Below, piece after piece: positions 10,001-21,588 of a stretch of DNA of 64,000 bases. The position numbers and the translations under genes are program-made. The notes below the pieces were generated by a model. The model did no database searches, was not told where the DNA came from, and worked only from the letters and a program-made list of their open reading frames with translations. How positions within the stretch are numbered: the first letter of the stretch is position 1; the number at the start of each line of letters is the position of its first letter. Origin of the DNA: Cylindrotheca closterium (Eukaryota; Bacillariophyta; Bacillariophyceae; Bacillariales; Bacillariaceae); contig CAKOGP040000001.1 in assembly GCA_933822405.4 (NCBI GenBank), positions 691,083-755,082 of the forward strand. Reading direction: 5' to 3'.

Positions 10001-11525
10001 ATGCCATCCTCGGTCAGTCTTCCCCCCATTGCTCAGCACAATCCAGCAATCCATGTTTCCAATCCAACGCAAACTGCAATTCCTTCCATTCCATTGGCTG
10101 AATTGCCACTACGACCTTCGACATTGTCATTACTAAAAAAGAGAGGCTTTGTCACCACGGCCGAATTGGAAGATGCCCGCGTCAATCAAGGTATGGCCAC
10201 ATTGGCCGCCGAATTGGATTTGTCGCTCCAAGACACTGCCAATCTCTTGGTGGAAATTCAAGGTTGTTTGAGAATCAATGGCGATGAAGACAGTGGCAAC
10301 AATAACAATAACAATCAAGCAGCAACAGCAAATACATCCATTGATACATCGGTCGCCATTCCTCCCATTTCCAATGCCCGCTTCTTACTCGAAACCAGTG
10401 AGAATGATCGAAATCACATTGTCACCTTTTGCCAAGACATTGATCAACTCTTGGGAGGGGGGATTGCATTAGGACAACTCACCGAAATTGCAGGTCTACC
10501 AGGAACCGGCAAGACCCAATTGGCCATGCAATTGGCCGTCTTGAGCAGATTGCCCAAACTCTTTGGTGGTGTTGGAGGCAAGACACTCTATATTGATACG
10601 GAAGGAAGTTTTGCACCGGAACGTTGTGCTCAAATGGCCACTGCCTTGAGACAACACATTCAAGGAACCAACAAGTACAAGCAATCTATACAGCAGCAAC
10701 AACAGTCTTTGCAACAACATGATATTCTTACCGAACGAGACATTTTGGAATCCATTCAAGTCTTTTCCGTCCATGACGAAGCCTCTCAAACGGCGACCCT
10801 TCAGAATTTGCCACAATACCTGGAAGATACTAGTAATGATACAGTGCCCGTCAAACTGATTGTCATTGACAGTGTCGCCTTTCATTACCGGGCCATGCTG
10901 CCAACCACGAATGCCAAGTCCAAATCGTCCAAATCGAATAGCTACCAGTATTATGGACAGCGAACCAAGTCCTTGATTAGTTTGGCGGGATTTCTAGCGG
11001 ATTTGGCACGACAGTACCACTTGGCGGTAGTCTGTGTCAATCAAATGACTACCAAAATTGGTATGCAAGGAGGGGGCAACAACACAAGCAACAACAACAA
11101 CAACTCGGTCTTGGTACCAGCCTTGGGGGAGTCGTGGGCACATGCCATTACCACTCGACTACTACTCTCGCAACATCAACAAAACGGTGGTAGTGACAGC
11201 AATCGACAATTGCGGACGTGTCAGCTAGTCAAGTCGCCACATCGACCTTCGGGGATGGCACACTTTCAAATACTGCCCCAAGGAATACGAAGGGCCAAGA
11301 CGATTAGCATTGCTAGAACAAGAAATATAAGTAGCAGTCAGGGCAATTCACAAGCATCCCAACAACCTCCAAGTCAATACCAGCCACCAGCGCCACCACC
11401 AAGACATCATCGACGACCCATTCAAAAGCAAACGACGCCACTCGCACCACCACCACAGCAGTCGCTACGTCGACCATTGCAGCCACACAATCTCAAGACT
11501 CCTCCATCCTATTCTATCAGTACTA

Positions 11526-11557
<32 letters not shown>

Positions 11558-12040
11558 ACGCCAACAATGCCTCCTTCACGAGGGAATAACAATGCTCCTC
11601 GTCGACATCATCATCCACAACATCATCCACATCGCCATCCCTACCAGAATCCCTACCAGCATAACAACAGCACCAACAACAATGGAAATTACAATCGGGT
11701 ACCCATTCCTACTCCACCACCCAATGGAGTACCGCCGCTCCGACAACCACCCAATCATCATCATCATCATCAAAATGTTGTTCGATCCACGCCCAACCAT
11801 GCTAATGCTGCTGGGACCAATCATTATAATCCAAAAAATGATGGTGTTGGCAGCAGCAACAACGACAACAACAACCACAACCACAACCACAACAACAACA
11901 ACAACAACACTCCTCAAAACCATCAAAATCAGCGCATGGTAACGCCTCATCCAACTTCCAATCCACCAACAACAAAAATGAATCATCCGTCATCCAATCC
12001 ACCCAGTCTCAATGGTCTCAAACGAAGAAGAATTTTGTGA
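10001..12040 (+). CDS. RAD51C: RAD51 paralogue RAD51C with a long low-complexity C-terminal tail
   Basis: 679 residues from the ATG at 10001, no intron. An N-terminal helical domain (LRPSTLSLLKKRGFVTTAELE) precedes the ATPase core. Walker A is GLPGTGKT at about 165-172 and Walker B is LIVIDSVAF near 286. The RAD51C-type blocks are ITFCxxDxLLGGGI, GGKTLYIDTEGSF, VCVNQMTTKIG and VPALGESWAHAITTRLLL. The core ends with KSPHRPSGMAHFQILPQGIR near residue 425. The remaining roughly 250 residues are Pro/Gln/Asn/His-rich with a ten-alanine run and poly-Asn/His tracts. No such tail exists in animal or plant RAD51C (about 350-380 residues). RAD51C acts with other paralogues to load RAD51 during homologous recombination. 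The E2F-like upstream site suggests S-phase expression. Confidence 0.9.
11528..11558 (+). repeat. (GCT)n trinucleotide repeat coding poly-Ala in RAD51C
   Basis: About ten GCT units encode the alanine run of the RAD51C tail. CAT and CAA/CAC-rich tracts at about 11600-11640, 11755-11772 and 11855-11905 encode poly-His and poly-Asn in the same tail. Confidence 0.9.
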
Positions 12041-12214
12041 TCAAAACGAGAGAGAGATGGTATGCTGGCTGAGCCTACGAGTACTCGATAGATCGACATA
12101 CTGTAGAATCTACAATTACACAATAGAAGAAAAATATAAAAGAATTCCAAATCAAAATGCCAATCAGTTGCATTCTAGTTATTTAGGACTACTACAGGTA
12201 GAGTTTATCATGGT

Positions 12215-13530
12215 TTACTTTTTGGCAGCACCCTTCTTCTTCTTGTCTTCAGCTTTCTTCTCTTTATCATCCTTCTTCTCTTTTTTCTCCTTCTTCTCGG
12301 CAGCAGCATCATCTTCCTTCTTTTCTTCTCCTTCTTCTTCCTTGTATTCAGTTCCATCTTCTCCATATCGAATGCGATTGTTAATCAAATCATGAAGAGC
12401 AATGACGGATCGAATCAAGGAACTCAGATAAATGGCCATGTGCATATCATTGGTCTTGATCATCATGGACCGGACCATTTCGTCCGTATTCAAGTTGGGC
12501 AACAAATTCAGAATGGTTTGCAAATTTGACACAATGTCGGGATTGACCTTGCATTCGCCACGGACACAGGATTCCAAATAATCCTTGCATTCGACCAATT
12601 TCTCAGTCAACGTGGCCAGACCTGAAATCTTGCCCTTGATCAAGGATGCTACCGTACTGACAGTAGGGTCATTAATTTCTCTTAGCAAGTGTTCCACACC
12701 AATTTCTTCAGCTTCTTGAGCTCCCATGACAGTTGGAACGTGCGCAAAAGTCATCTTGACCAGCCGTTGTCCATCCTTGGTAGAGACTTCTTCCACCACC
12801 TTATAGGCAGTCGTGGGCAAGGAGTCTCTTCCAGGCCGAATGTCAATGATGCAAAAGACTGGAGCCGTAATACAGGTGCGCGGCAAGAATCTTTTGACAA
12901 TGTCGTGAATTCTCAAATCGTTCGGTCGGATGGTGGGACCTGTAGAATAAAAGCCAACGATGCGTTCCTTGGAATTGACTTTGCGGTATAATTCGTACAT
13001 GCTCTCCAAGTAGTTGTGATCCAAATAAAAGACAGACTGAAGATATCAATAGAAAAAAGAAAGAGATAGGGAGAAAGTAATAGATGGGTCAGTACAGGTG
13101 TATTGCATTGTATATCGAGAGTGCAGTCAGTGAACCCCAGCAATGATGTTCAATGTTAACCCAGTTAAGAGCAAAACTCCAACCAAATACAGTGGTGCTT
13201 CTGTTTGAACAGCTCCCTTGTGAATACCATCGATTGTCTCTGCATTCTCGCAATACGTGCGTAACGAACGTAATAAAGTAAACTCACAGGATTTCTCGAA
13301 TCTTCTTCAAATGGAACTGCAAACGAATTGGTACAATCCACCTTTCCCTTGTGGACACTTCCCAAAAGAACACCCACCACACGCTTTCGTGTTCCACGGG
13401 CGACACGGTGATAGTGATCAGCCACACTCAGTAATACCAGAGGATGCATGGTAACTTCGTCAACATTTCCCAGCAGAGGAACCTCCTTGATGACTTCCTC
13501 TTCATCGTCAATGGCCATGGTGGATGTCAT
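12215..13530 (-). CDS. RPN8: 26S proteasome non-ATPase subunit Rpn8 / PSMD7
   Basis: Two exons on the minus strand, 13530-13288 and 13036-12215, give 354 residues. The MPN domain starts with [18 protein letters not shown] and [10 protein letters not shown], crosses the intron at [19 protein letters not shown], and continues with [14 protein letters not shown]. The JAMM zinc motif is absent (YSTGP in place of HxHP), as expected for Rpn8, the inactive partner of Rpn11. [12 protein letters not shown] and [20 protein letters not shown] match the C-terminal helices that join the lid bundle. The tail is a Lys/Glu-rich KKEKKEKK stretch, as in human PSMD7. The role is assembly and gating of the proteasome lid. 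A 424-base divergent region separates it from Trs23. Confidence 0.95.
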
Positions 13531-13954
13531 ATTGATTTGTGTTGTCTTTGGTTTATTTATGGAATGCACGAGTGTAGCAGTTGATGGGATTGAAGGGTAT
13601 GTAAATCTGACTGTCTACTGTCTATCAGCAATGGAACGATTGTTGTGTCAATTCAAATCCGATGGATAGAGAGGTAGCGTGACAATATTGAAATGCACAG
13701 TATTGCTTGGAAGTTGTTGTTGCCCAAGTCGTCCTGGTCAGATTTGAAGGATTTGAAGCGAAGCAAATCGAATATTGACTGACTCGAATGTGCAGGTACA
13801 GAACGAGTCTTTTGGGTCCATTGAGTCGTCGCATGAAGACTGGAAACACAAACAAATCATCCACTGTCACTCTCTAGAAGCAGTTCGTAGTAGCCCTAGC
13901 ACTAGAACATTCTATACCAACAACGACGCAACAAGTGATCCATCAACTCGTACC
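13531..13954. promoter_or_regulatory. Divergent intergenic region RPN8 / TRS23
   Basis: 424 bases between two divergently read starts. I see no RNA gene or open frame worth calling and no clear shared motif. It must hold both promoters. Confidence 0.6.
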
Positions 13955-14516
13955 ATGGTCTTTCTACATCTTTTCATTGTCAATAAATCTGGTGGTCTCA
14001 TTCATCACCGTGCTCTAAGTCCCAAAGCTCCCCAAATTGGCACCAACGAATGGTTGCGCATTGGATCCACCTTTCATTCCTTGTATGCGATTGCCAATGA
14101 GGCCTCGCCCATGAAATTATCTCAAAACAAGAACGTGAGTGGAGCGGATGATGGAATTGAAGAAATTCAAGCGGATGGGCTGGTGCTACGGTGTTTGCAA
14201 ACGAGGACGGGAATCAAGTTTGTAGTCACGTGAGTACTTTTATTGCTGTGATTGTTGTTTGGAGAAAACCCAATGGAAGAAAACTCACTCATCCACTCTC
14301 TCTCTCTGTCTCTCTCTCTCTCTTCTTTCAAGTGCGGAACCGGGGACAAGTGATATTGATCAAGTCCTCCGCGAGATTTATATTTTGTACACCGATTGCG
14401 CCTTGAAGGATCCCTTTTACGAATTGGAAATGCCCATTCGGTGTGAACTGTTTACTACCTCGGTGGATGCGTTGATTCGAACGATGGAACGGTCCGCACG
14501 TCTAGGAATTCGATAA
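13955..14516 (+). CDS. TRAPPC4: TRAPP complex subunit Trs23 / TRAPPC4 (short form)
   Basis: Exons 13955-14229 and 14333-14516 give 152 residues. The N-terminus MVFLHLFIVNKSGGLIH is the first strand of the longin-like fold of synbindin-type TRAPP subunits. The C-terminal half matches TRAPPC4 closely: STFHSLYAIANEASP, GLVLRCLQTRTGIKFVV, DIDQVLREIYILYTDCALK, and DPFYELEMPIRCELF. Human and yeast proteins are 219 residues because a PDZ-like domain is inserted after the first strands. That insert is missing here, as in plants. TRAPP acts as the exchange factor for Rab1/Ypt1 at the Golgi. The intron ends with an exceptionally long pure TC tract before the acceptor. Confidence 0.92.
14297..14328 (+). 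repeat. (TC)n microsatellite serving as intron polypyrimidine tract
   Basis: A nearly perfect CT/TC repeat of about 30 bases lies directly upstream of the TRS23 acceptor (AG at 14331-14332). Confidence 0.9.
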
Positions 14517-14818
14517 AGCGAAAAGAATGAAAGAATGGAAACTGGTACTAGGAAGGCGCCATGGCATGTACAGTAGAACTAATGAATAGGTATTATACTA
14601 GCAGTAATAATAATTTACACAGTCATCTATCGACAGTCTAAATTTATAGTCTATTTTTGGTCACGTGATTGATGTGGATGCCGTCGGATCATGTGCACAT
14701 TGTTGGAAATCAATCAATCAATTCACCATTCGTCTTGCATGTCAAGAGATTGGATTGATGGAAGTGATGGTGACTGCACATACACACACAGTAGTCTTCA
14801 GCAATCGGGTTGGAAAAG
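14517..14818. other. Convergent 3' intergenic region, nothing recognised
   Basis: 302 AT-rich bases lie between the stop codons of TRS23 and the EF-hand plastid protein gene. I see no open frame, RNA gene or repeat. Confidence 0.5.
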
Positions 14819-17400
14819 CTACACTTCTCCCACTCGAGTTGAATTCTGTCCTTGACGGCCAAACCAATCACTAATTTCGGTGGTCAAACGTTCGTTTTCA
14901 CGTTCCACTAAGGTGTATCCTTCCACAAACCGAGAAAAGAAGCTCTTGGGCTTCTTGGTTACCTCTTTACGGGTCCTCTTGAACATGGAAAGACAATTCT
15001 GCAGCGTGAGCATTCTCTGTTTCTTCTTGATTTCTTTTTCTTCATCCGTTTCGATAATGCCACTGAGTTTTTTTTCGCGTCTGGCAATCTTCTTGTTCTT
15101 GCGAGCAGCTCGCATACCTTCCTTGACACGATCCAATGTAATGATAAAGGTTCGTTGCGGAACTGTGAAGGCAAGGTAGTGATTTCCCAAAAAGCGACCG
15201 GGTCGCAAGACAGAAGTCATTTCCAATCGAAGTTTACCATCCTTGATAAAAATGCGCTTCAACCGATTGTCTTCGCCCATGTCGTATCCTGCATTCTCAT
15301 CCTCTACTTTAATGGGAGAGTAAATGGGAAAGAACGAGTAGATTGGTTCTGGTCTTGGCGGTCTTGGTTTTCCCAATTTGTCAAAAATTGGGTACAATCT
15401 GTATTTTAAAATGAAAAAGAAGAGTACAATTGTATAAATGGTCAGTGTGCTGAGTTTCTTTCCTTCTTCGCATCTAACAAAATGATCACATAAACTTACG
15501 CATTCTCAATTCCTTTGGGACATTCAAATACAAAGGCAAGCTCTGGTTCCACCAGTTTGATGTTCTGACCATTCCTTCCAGTGCCAACCTTGGTACGCAA
15601 TTTGAAAGTCTGGGTAATGATTGGGGCCGTGGGGCTCGATCGGATTTTGGCCCGACCTGTAATGACCATTTTATCATTGCTGTCAAACTCTACATTGGAC
15701 AATCCCAAAACCTCCACTAATGGTGCAGCCTTCGTGTTGAGTCTGTATTTTCGCCCAAAGAAAAGAGCGCCATCCACAACATCCCGAAATGATCTAGTTC
15801 GTACTCGCAAGGTACGAGCCACTAGCAACTTCAGTCCGGCATCCAGTACAAAGGAACCCATGACATCTTCTCGTGTGAACGCGCCATTAATGGTCACCGA
15901 AAATGGTTCCAGAATCAAGGGACCGCCGGGAGCAATTTTCTTCACTAGTGGTACTCCACCAAAGACCAATCTCCTGAGGTCGATTTTCAGATTGGACAGT
16001 ACAAGGGAGCCATATTCCTTGACGGGAGGTAATTCTGGTTCCGGGACAGCAGTCTTGTTGCGTCGGACAGCGGAAGCAACTTGAGTCGCCTTTTCTGCTG
16101 CTTGTGCCGCAGTGTACGATATTCCTTGGGTGGCCTTTTCTGCTGCTTGTGCGGCTGTGTTTGATATTCCCTTTGATATCGACTTCACTGAATTACTCAT
16201 GGCCTGAAGTGGGCCATCGCCTTTTGTTGCGTTTACTACTTCTAGGATTTTTTCTTCTTCTTCAACTTCCGAGTTCAATCCAGCCATGTCTTCGACCATT
16301 TGTTGGTATTCCTCCCGATCTACAGCACCATCGCCGTTGAAATCGTAAAGACCCACTAGCTTTGAAGCAAGGTCGCCCACAGAGTCTTTGTCAGTTGTGA
16401 TATCGGATATCAGGCTCAAGGCTTCTGCAAGTTCTTCTTGATCCAATGTTCCACTGTTGTCTTTGTCAATTCGGTCAAAGGCGTCGTCAGCAGATTCAAT
16501 CAAAGACAGCTCCCGATCATCGTCTCCTTCTTGAATTTCGTTTCCGCCAAGTCGAAGAGGCTTGAAGCCAAGGCGTGAAAAATTGATTCGTAATTCCTTC
16601 ACTTCCTTTCTCCAAAATGGAGAGTCTGCGACCGTGGATATATCAATGTCAAGATCCTCATGTTCCTCTGCTAGAGCATTGATTAGTCCCATAAAGGTTC
16701 GCTCCACCAATCGCCTTCCTTCGCTTGTTCTAGCCTCTATTTGTGCATCGCTCAGCAATGAATTCAGCTCGGATGCTGTTTCCCGACGAATTCCTTCCTC
16801 CAAGGTGCGGGCGTACCGCCGGCTCCACAAGCTCCGCGTGGTTTGGGCTTCTGCTACAGTCAGATCTCCAGTCGTTAATTCAAAATTGTGTCCATCATTA
16901 ATGACATTGGTGTCAACATCTTTTTGATGATTGGTCTCGTTGAGAGTCACCGGTGGTGGTAATTCTCGCACCGATGCTGTTTCCTTAGCTTTTTGAGGCG
17001 CAATATACCTTTGCTCTGCTTTCTTTTTGTTCATTGACTCACTTCGTGGTACCGCAAATCGCAGTCTATTGTTTACCCCGTTGTTAGTCGGTGTTGGATA
17101 TTCTTGTGTGACTGCATCAGGTACAGTGCTAGCCGTTGCTGTCGTATTCTTCACACTGGCAATCTCGTCCAACTGAACCGAGAATCGAATTATAGAATTG
17201 GAGGATTCCACTCTACTTCTCTTGCGTCCTTGAAGTGGCCGTCGACTGTAGCATCCGGAACGAGATCTGGTTGGGGGTGATGTCAAGACTTCTACTGGAA
17301 CATAGGACAAGGATTCTCTGCAGCTCAATAGGAGGAGAAGGATTCCACCATGTTTCCATCTAGAGGTCCTGGTGATGGTAACCTGTAATGGTTCCCGCAT
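14819..17400 (-). CDS. Plastid-targeted EF-hand protein with a C-terminal lipid-binding-like beta domain
   Basis: Two exons, 17400-15500 and 15398-14819, give 826 residues. The N-terminus has a hydrophobic core (HGGILLLLLSCRESLSY/VPV) followed by a Ser/Arg-rich stretch, consistent with plastid import. Residues about 285-365 contain two canonical EF-hand loops, DKDNSGTLDQEE and DFNGDGAVDREE, so calcium binding is expected. A short Ala-rich tandem repeat (NTAAQAAEKATQGISYTAAQ) follows. The last roughly 330 residues (YGSLVLSNLKIDLRRLVFGGVPLV to the end) are strand-rich. They resemble in pattern the DUF2993/LmeA-like lipid-binding domains of cyanobacteria and plastids, but I hold that loosely. 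The end is strongly basic. Inference: a calcium-responsive thylakoid or envelope protein. Confidence 0.7.
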
Positions 17401-18164
17401 GTTTAATGGGGTTGTTTAAGTGTTTGAACACTCTTGACGTTCTCTTTCTTCAAAAGACGTAAGCAATCGTGATATCTGCTTTTGAAATACGTTTGTACTT
17501 GGTGGCAAGAACATGAAGGGTCAATTTCATTCGTTGAGGTCGATCTTAGACATCTCAAGGCTATTCTGATGGTTTTGATTCGCCGGGCCGTTGAGGATGG
17601 AGAAAGACAACGTATGCACTTTCTTAGTCTCTAATTTTGAATCTTTGACTCTTCTCTCACACGTGCTGCTTCATTCAGCCATACGCATAAACCAACAGTT
17701 TTAATGGTCCTATTATTGGAATATAAAAGCATAACACTTCTTAGTTGTATTGTTCTGTCGCATCTGATGATGAAACTACTTGTTTCCCGAGTTTGATTTT
17801 TGAAAGTGCCTTCGGGCATAAAAAAGTCCTTCTAACACTCTTCTCCATAGTGTGAGCGAATGGTGGAGATTGAGTCTATGTATGCATTCATTCGTTGCTC
17901 ATTGACATTGATGGCACCATTCCTTCCTGTTTTTAATACCATCTGATAACTCAAGTCACACGACGTGCTTTATCTTGGCAATGCTCTAAGGATCATCATA
18001 TGCACATTTTTAGGCTCTGTTTTTTCTTTCTGTGCTAGATTGATTCATTCGTGGATAAGTGCCTTGAGACTGGAGGTGCAATCTTCTCATACCTCGACCC
18101 CATTATGTCAGAAACCATACTCTTTTCATTTTTTCATGCCGCCTGGTAGTAGGTAGCCATCAAA
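17401..18164. other. 764-base intergenic region, nothing recognised
   Basis: This region lies between the start of the EF-hand protein gene (reading left) and the 3' end of the first CDF-like gene. There are only short unsupported frames. No tRNA-like, repeat or transposon structure was found by eye. Confidence 0.5.
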
Positions 18165-19229
18165 CTAAACATCAAGGACTGGGTATTCAGATCTCAAATT
18201 TATGATTCGGCGGAGTGTAGCAAAGAGTCCATGCAACAGTGGCAAAAGGCTGAAGAGGATGATGACAGAAACAGCAAGAGTGGCGTAGGAATCGGCGTCA
18301 GATCCTTCCACGCTATCAAAGCAAAATGCAATGAAAGCTGCAATCAAGACAGCAACACTTCGAAGCGTATCAGCCATGACATGCTACAAGTTGAAAGAGC
18401 ACGTGAGTTGTCACATAGACACATTGTATCTGGACAATAAAATAAATTTGCTTACCGTATAGGCGCTGCACATATTCAGGTTTAGCGCCATCCTGGGTTT
18501 TCTCGACTGTTCTTCTTCGTCTATAGCGTATAGATCGAACGTTGGGCTACCATTGGGCAAAAGATTCGCATTTTCTGACACTTCCTCCTCCTTACTGGTA
18601 GAATAGTGAATTTGTTCTTTTTCCATCTCACTGATACCATAGGCCTGATGAGCATTCGCAAAGCAACCGACATTGAAAACATCGAGTAGCAAGTTTCCGA
18701 AAGAGAATGCCAACATTAATCCCAAGTTCACAGTATCGTACAGAGGACTTGAAAGTGATTTGATGGCACCTCGAGTCGCTGAAAATGTTACAACCATTAG
18801 TATTGTTGCGCTGATCAAGGGTGGAAACAATTCCAAGTACAACCGAAGTCGTTCTCGCCGATACGCAAGAAGTTTCGGATGCATTGAACTTGCTTCATCT
18901 TCGCTGAATGAATTTCTCTTAAGCCGTTCCGCAATCAGATTGAACAGGTATGTCAAGCTGTCCACGATCATAGCTTCGCAATCAGTCATCATCGCTGAAC
19001 TGTTGGCAATAACTGCGAAGAAAAATTGCGTTGCTGTGAAAATTACAAAACTCCAAAATGCCACTCCAAGCGCGTATTCATTGGAAATTGATTTTTCTGG
19101 CTTTTCTGAATCTCTTTCTGGCGCTCTCTCAGCACTGTCCATTGTCGAATTGTAATTCTGATAGCCGCTTGTTCTTTCTTTCTCTGTACGGGGTGACGTC
19201 TGCCCCATGGTTACTGTCAATGACAACAT
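18165..19229 (-). CDS. CDF/SLC30-like membrane protein, copy 1, missing one zinc-site ligand
   Basis: Two exons, 19229-18456 and 18383-18165, give 330 residues; an alternative start at the second Met gives 323. Six hydrophobic segments match the cation diffusion facilitator core. TM2 reads MMTDCEAMIVDSLTYLFNL, where known CDFs have D-x-x-[HD]-M-x-x-D; the His/Asp ligand is Ala86 while Asp90 is kept. TM5 begins at the intron junction with HVMADTLRS (His259, Asp263), the intact second half of the site. The cytosolic ferredoxin-like C-terminal domain is absent, since the protein ends about 15 residues after TM6. The last exon is 219 bases, exactly as in the neighbouring copy. Family role: proton-coupled Zn/Mn/Fe export. 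Whether this one transports is uncertain. Confidence 0.75.
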
Positions 19230-19960
19230 GGCAAGAAAGAGTCAGTCGTCGGCTGATGTTTTCTTTTGTATTTGCGATTGTTTCATTTATGGTACGACAC
19301 AGCTGCGACTTTCCATTGATTTCCATCGCACTTACGCACTCGGTTGCAGACACCCGCAGAGTATTTCAACCAGGCCCGATGGCAATTTAGAGAGTAATTG
19401 AAATATTGTAGAGACTCCAATAGGATTCTACAGTAACTTTTAATCCAGCTCGCATACGAGTTGTGGCCAGCTCGTCGAATGCTGACGACGTTTAGGTATG
19501 ATTTGTGCACTATCATACCATTATTCAGACAGGCCCATGCTGTGTGCTGGTGCTGCGTGCTGCTGGTGCGGATCCATGGGCTGAAGTGAAACGAATACAA
19601 CGAGTTCGACGACACCATTATCGAGGCTATCCAATTGGTCGCTTTGCGTCTGCAATTCCCAATTCAAGCATAACCATACAACATTGAGAAAATTTGCAGT
19701 GTGGCTTTTCTTCTCGGGATAGGACGAAACTCTTGAGAATAATTGTATGAAGAAGCCTTAAATCGACAAATTCGCCAAGTTTGACAAAAATGCAAAGCAG
19801 CCCTGCTCTACTGTATCTTAAAACGCTGATTCTATTCATGGACGGAACAAAAGTGTTGTTCTATGTGTCAAATCATCTCCCTTCTTTTGAATTGTCTCTA
19901 TGTTATGCCGTACCCATGCGATCGTATCTTTCTATCTCCGTATCTTGTAGCTGCATCCGC

Positions 19961-21029
19961 TTATACATCAATAGTTGGAGTTGGAGCTTTCAAAGCAATA
20001 ATCTTCTTGCCGGTAATTACAAGTCCTCGTAGTAAGGGCAAGAGACTGATAAGAATGATCACTGAAACGACAATCGTTGCAACTGAATCAGCAATAGAGC
20101 CCGTGACACTTTTTACACAAACCGCAATGGCGGCAGCAATGAGAACTGCTGCACTACGAAGGGTATCCGCCATGATGTGCTGAACAGAGACTGTTAGACG
20201 AAGACTAGACTTTGCACAAACACCATACATGTCCAACTACGAGTCCAACTTACCGTCCATGCACTGCACATGTTTAGATTAACAACAAAGTCGTTTTCGT
20301 TGTCATTTTCATCCGACTTCTTGCTTCCCAATAATCGTTGCTGTTCTGTCATTCTGTTGGCTTTTGGACTCGAAAAGGCAGCAGACTCCTTCCTGACGGT
20401 TGACATCATTCCATATGCTTGATGCGCCTTTGCAAAGCAAGCGACGTTCAAGAAATCTAAAAATAGATTTGCGAGAGAGAACCAGAACATCAAACCGACG
20501 CTGACGTCTTCATTATCCTGGCTACGATCCATCAGAGACGCTGAGGCTTCTTGAGTTGCTCCCACAGTAACATAAATAAGGGTCACAACACTGACCAGTG
20601 GTGGAACCAATTCGAGATATAACCTAAGCCTTTCTCTACGATATTCAAAAACATTGGTCGGCAGCAGCTTCTCTTTGTCACTAATTGGTCGATGCTTAAC
20701 TCGCTCCGCCACCAAATTGAATAGATAAGTAAGGGCATCAACTGACATTGCCAATGCGTCCGTCAACATTGCTTTTGGGAACAGGTAGAGTAAAAACCAT
20801 GAGAATACATCAACAATTACATCGAGAAACTCATCGAAGTCGCATGCTCACCTTGAGAGCCTGCTATTACCGCAAACACTGCCTCAGTCGCCATGAAAAG
20901 AACAAATGTCCAGAAGGCCACACCCAACACATACTCATTTGTTGTTTCTCCCTCGCCATTCGTGTTCATGATACCATCATTCTCTATGGCATTTTCCCGT
21001 ACAGCATCCGTATTTTGATAGCTATTCAT
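19961..21029 (-). CDS. CDF/SLC30-like membrane protein, copy 2 (tandem paralogue)
   Basis: Three exons, 21029-20852, 20771-20254 and 20179-19961, give 304 residues. The architecture matches copy 1: NEYVLGVAFWTFVLFMAT (TM1), AMLTDALAMSVDALTYLFNL (TM2, with Ala67 where a His/Asp ligand is expected and Asp71 kept), and HIMADTLRSAAVLIAA (TM5, His233 and Asp237). The protein ends soon after TM6 with KKIIALKAPTPTIDV, parallel to RRIINLRSEYPVLDV of copy 1. It has one intron more than copy 1, splitting TM1/TM2 after AGSQ, so intron gain or loss followed duplication. Both copies share the head-to-tail arrangement on the minus strand. Confidence 0.75.
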
Positions 21030-21588
21030 CGTCAGGTGTCAGAGGATCTTCCAAATCGATTGGGGTTGGTATTTCACAAACTCTGTTAAGAATCAACAGA
21101 GATGGAAGCAATCAACAACTTATGGGAGCCTAATCAACACATCCAACATGTAGACGTCATTAGCTCCACCATTACAGACGCCTGTCCACCACCCGAGCAC
21201 GTGGATTCTATCCCCTCCCCCGATTCATTCTTTTGAACTTTCACTGAATAACGTCCCGGAACGTCGGACGTCCGTGTGACTCACCACTACCGTCGTAGAA
21301 AATGCACTGAAATCCGTTACATTTGGAGATCGTTGGCCTGTCAGGTGTCCCGAACACCAGAAAGAAAGCCGCTTTCAAGACTCAGATGAGAAATCATCGT
21401 ATCAAAAAATCGGTGGATAGTCGTGATCCGCCAAAAACCAACCTACCGGTAGATACAGGAACCAACCAAGGTATCATCGGCGAGAGAGCAATACAGCCGA
21501 TTGAACTTTATTGTAGAAAGAATAGACAAAGCAATCACCACTAGATTGTGCTGAAAATTAACTTAAATCTTTGAAGCTATTAACGATA
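21030..21588. promoter_or_regulatory. Intergenic region upstream of CDF copy 2 and the coiled-coil gene
   Basis: 559 bases with divergent starts on both sides. It holds a TACCGGTA palindrome at 21444-21451. There is no convincing coding frame; a 73-codon frame on the plus strand lacks an ATG. Confidence 0.5.

Noticed and set aside
11576..11986. Antisense open frames across the RAD51C tail
   Set aside because: They are low-complexity mirrors (poly-Val, poly-Met/Trp) of the His/Asn repeats.
17631..18156. Short frames in the 764-base gap next to CDF copy 1, possibly a third transporter relic
   Set aside because: No similarity to TM2 or TM5 of the neighbours and no splice context.
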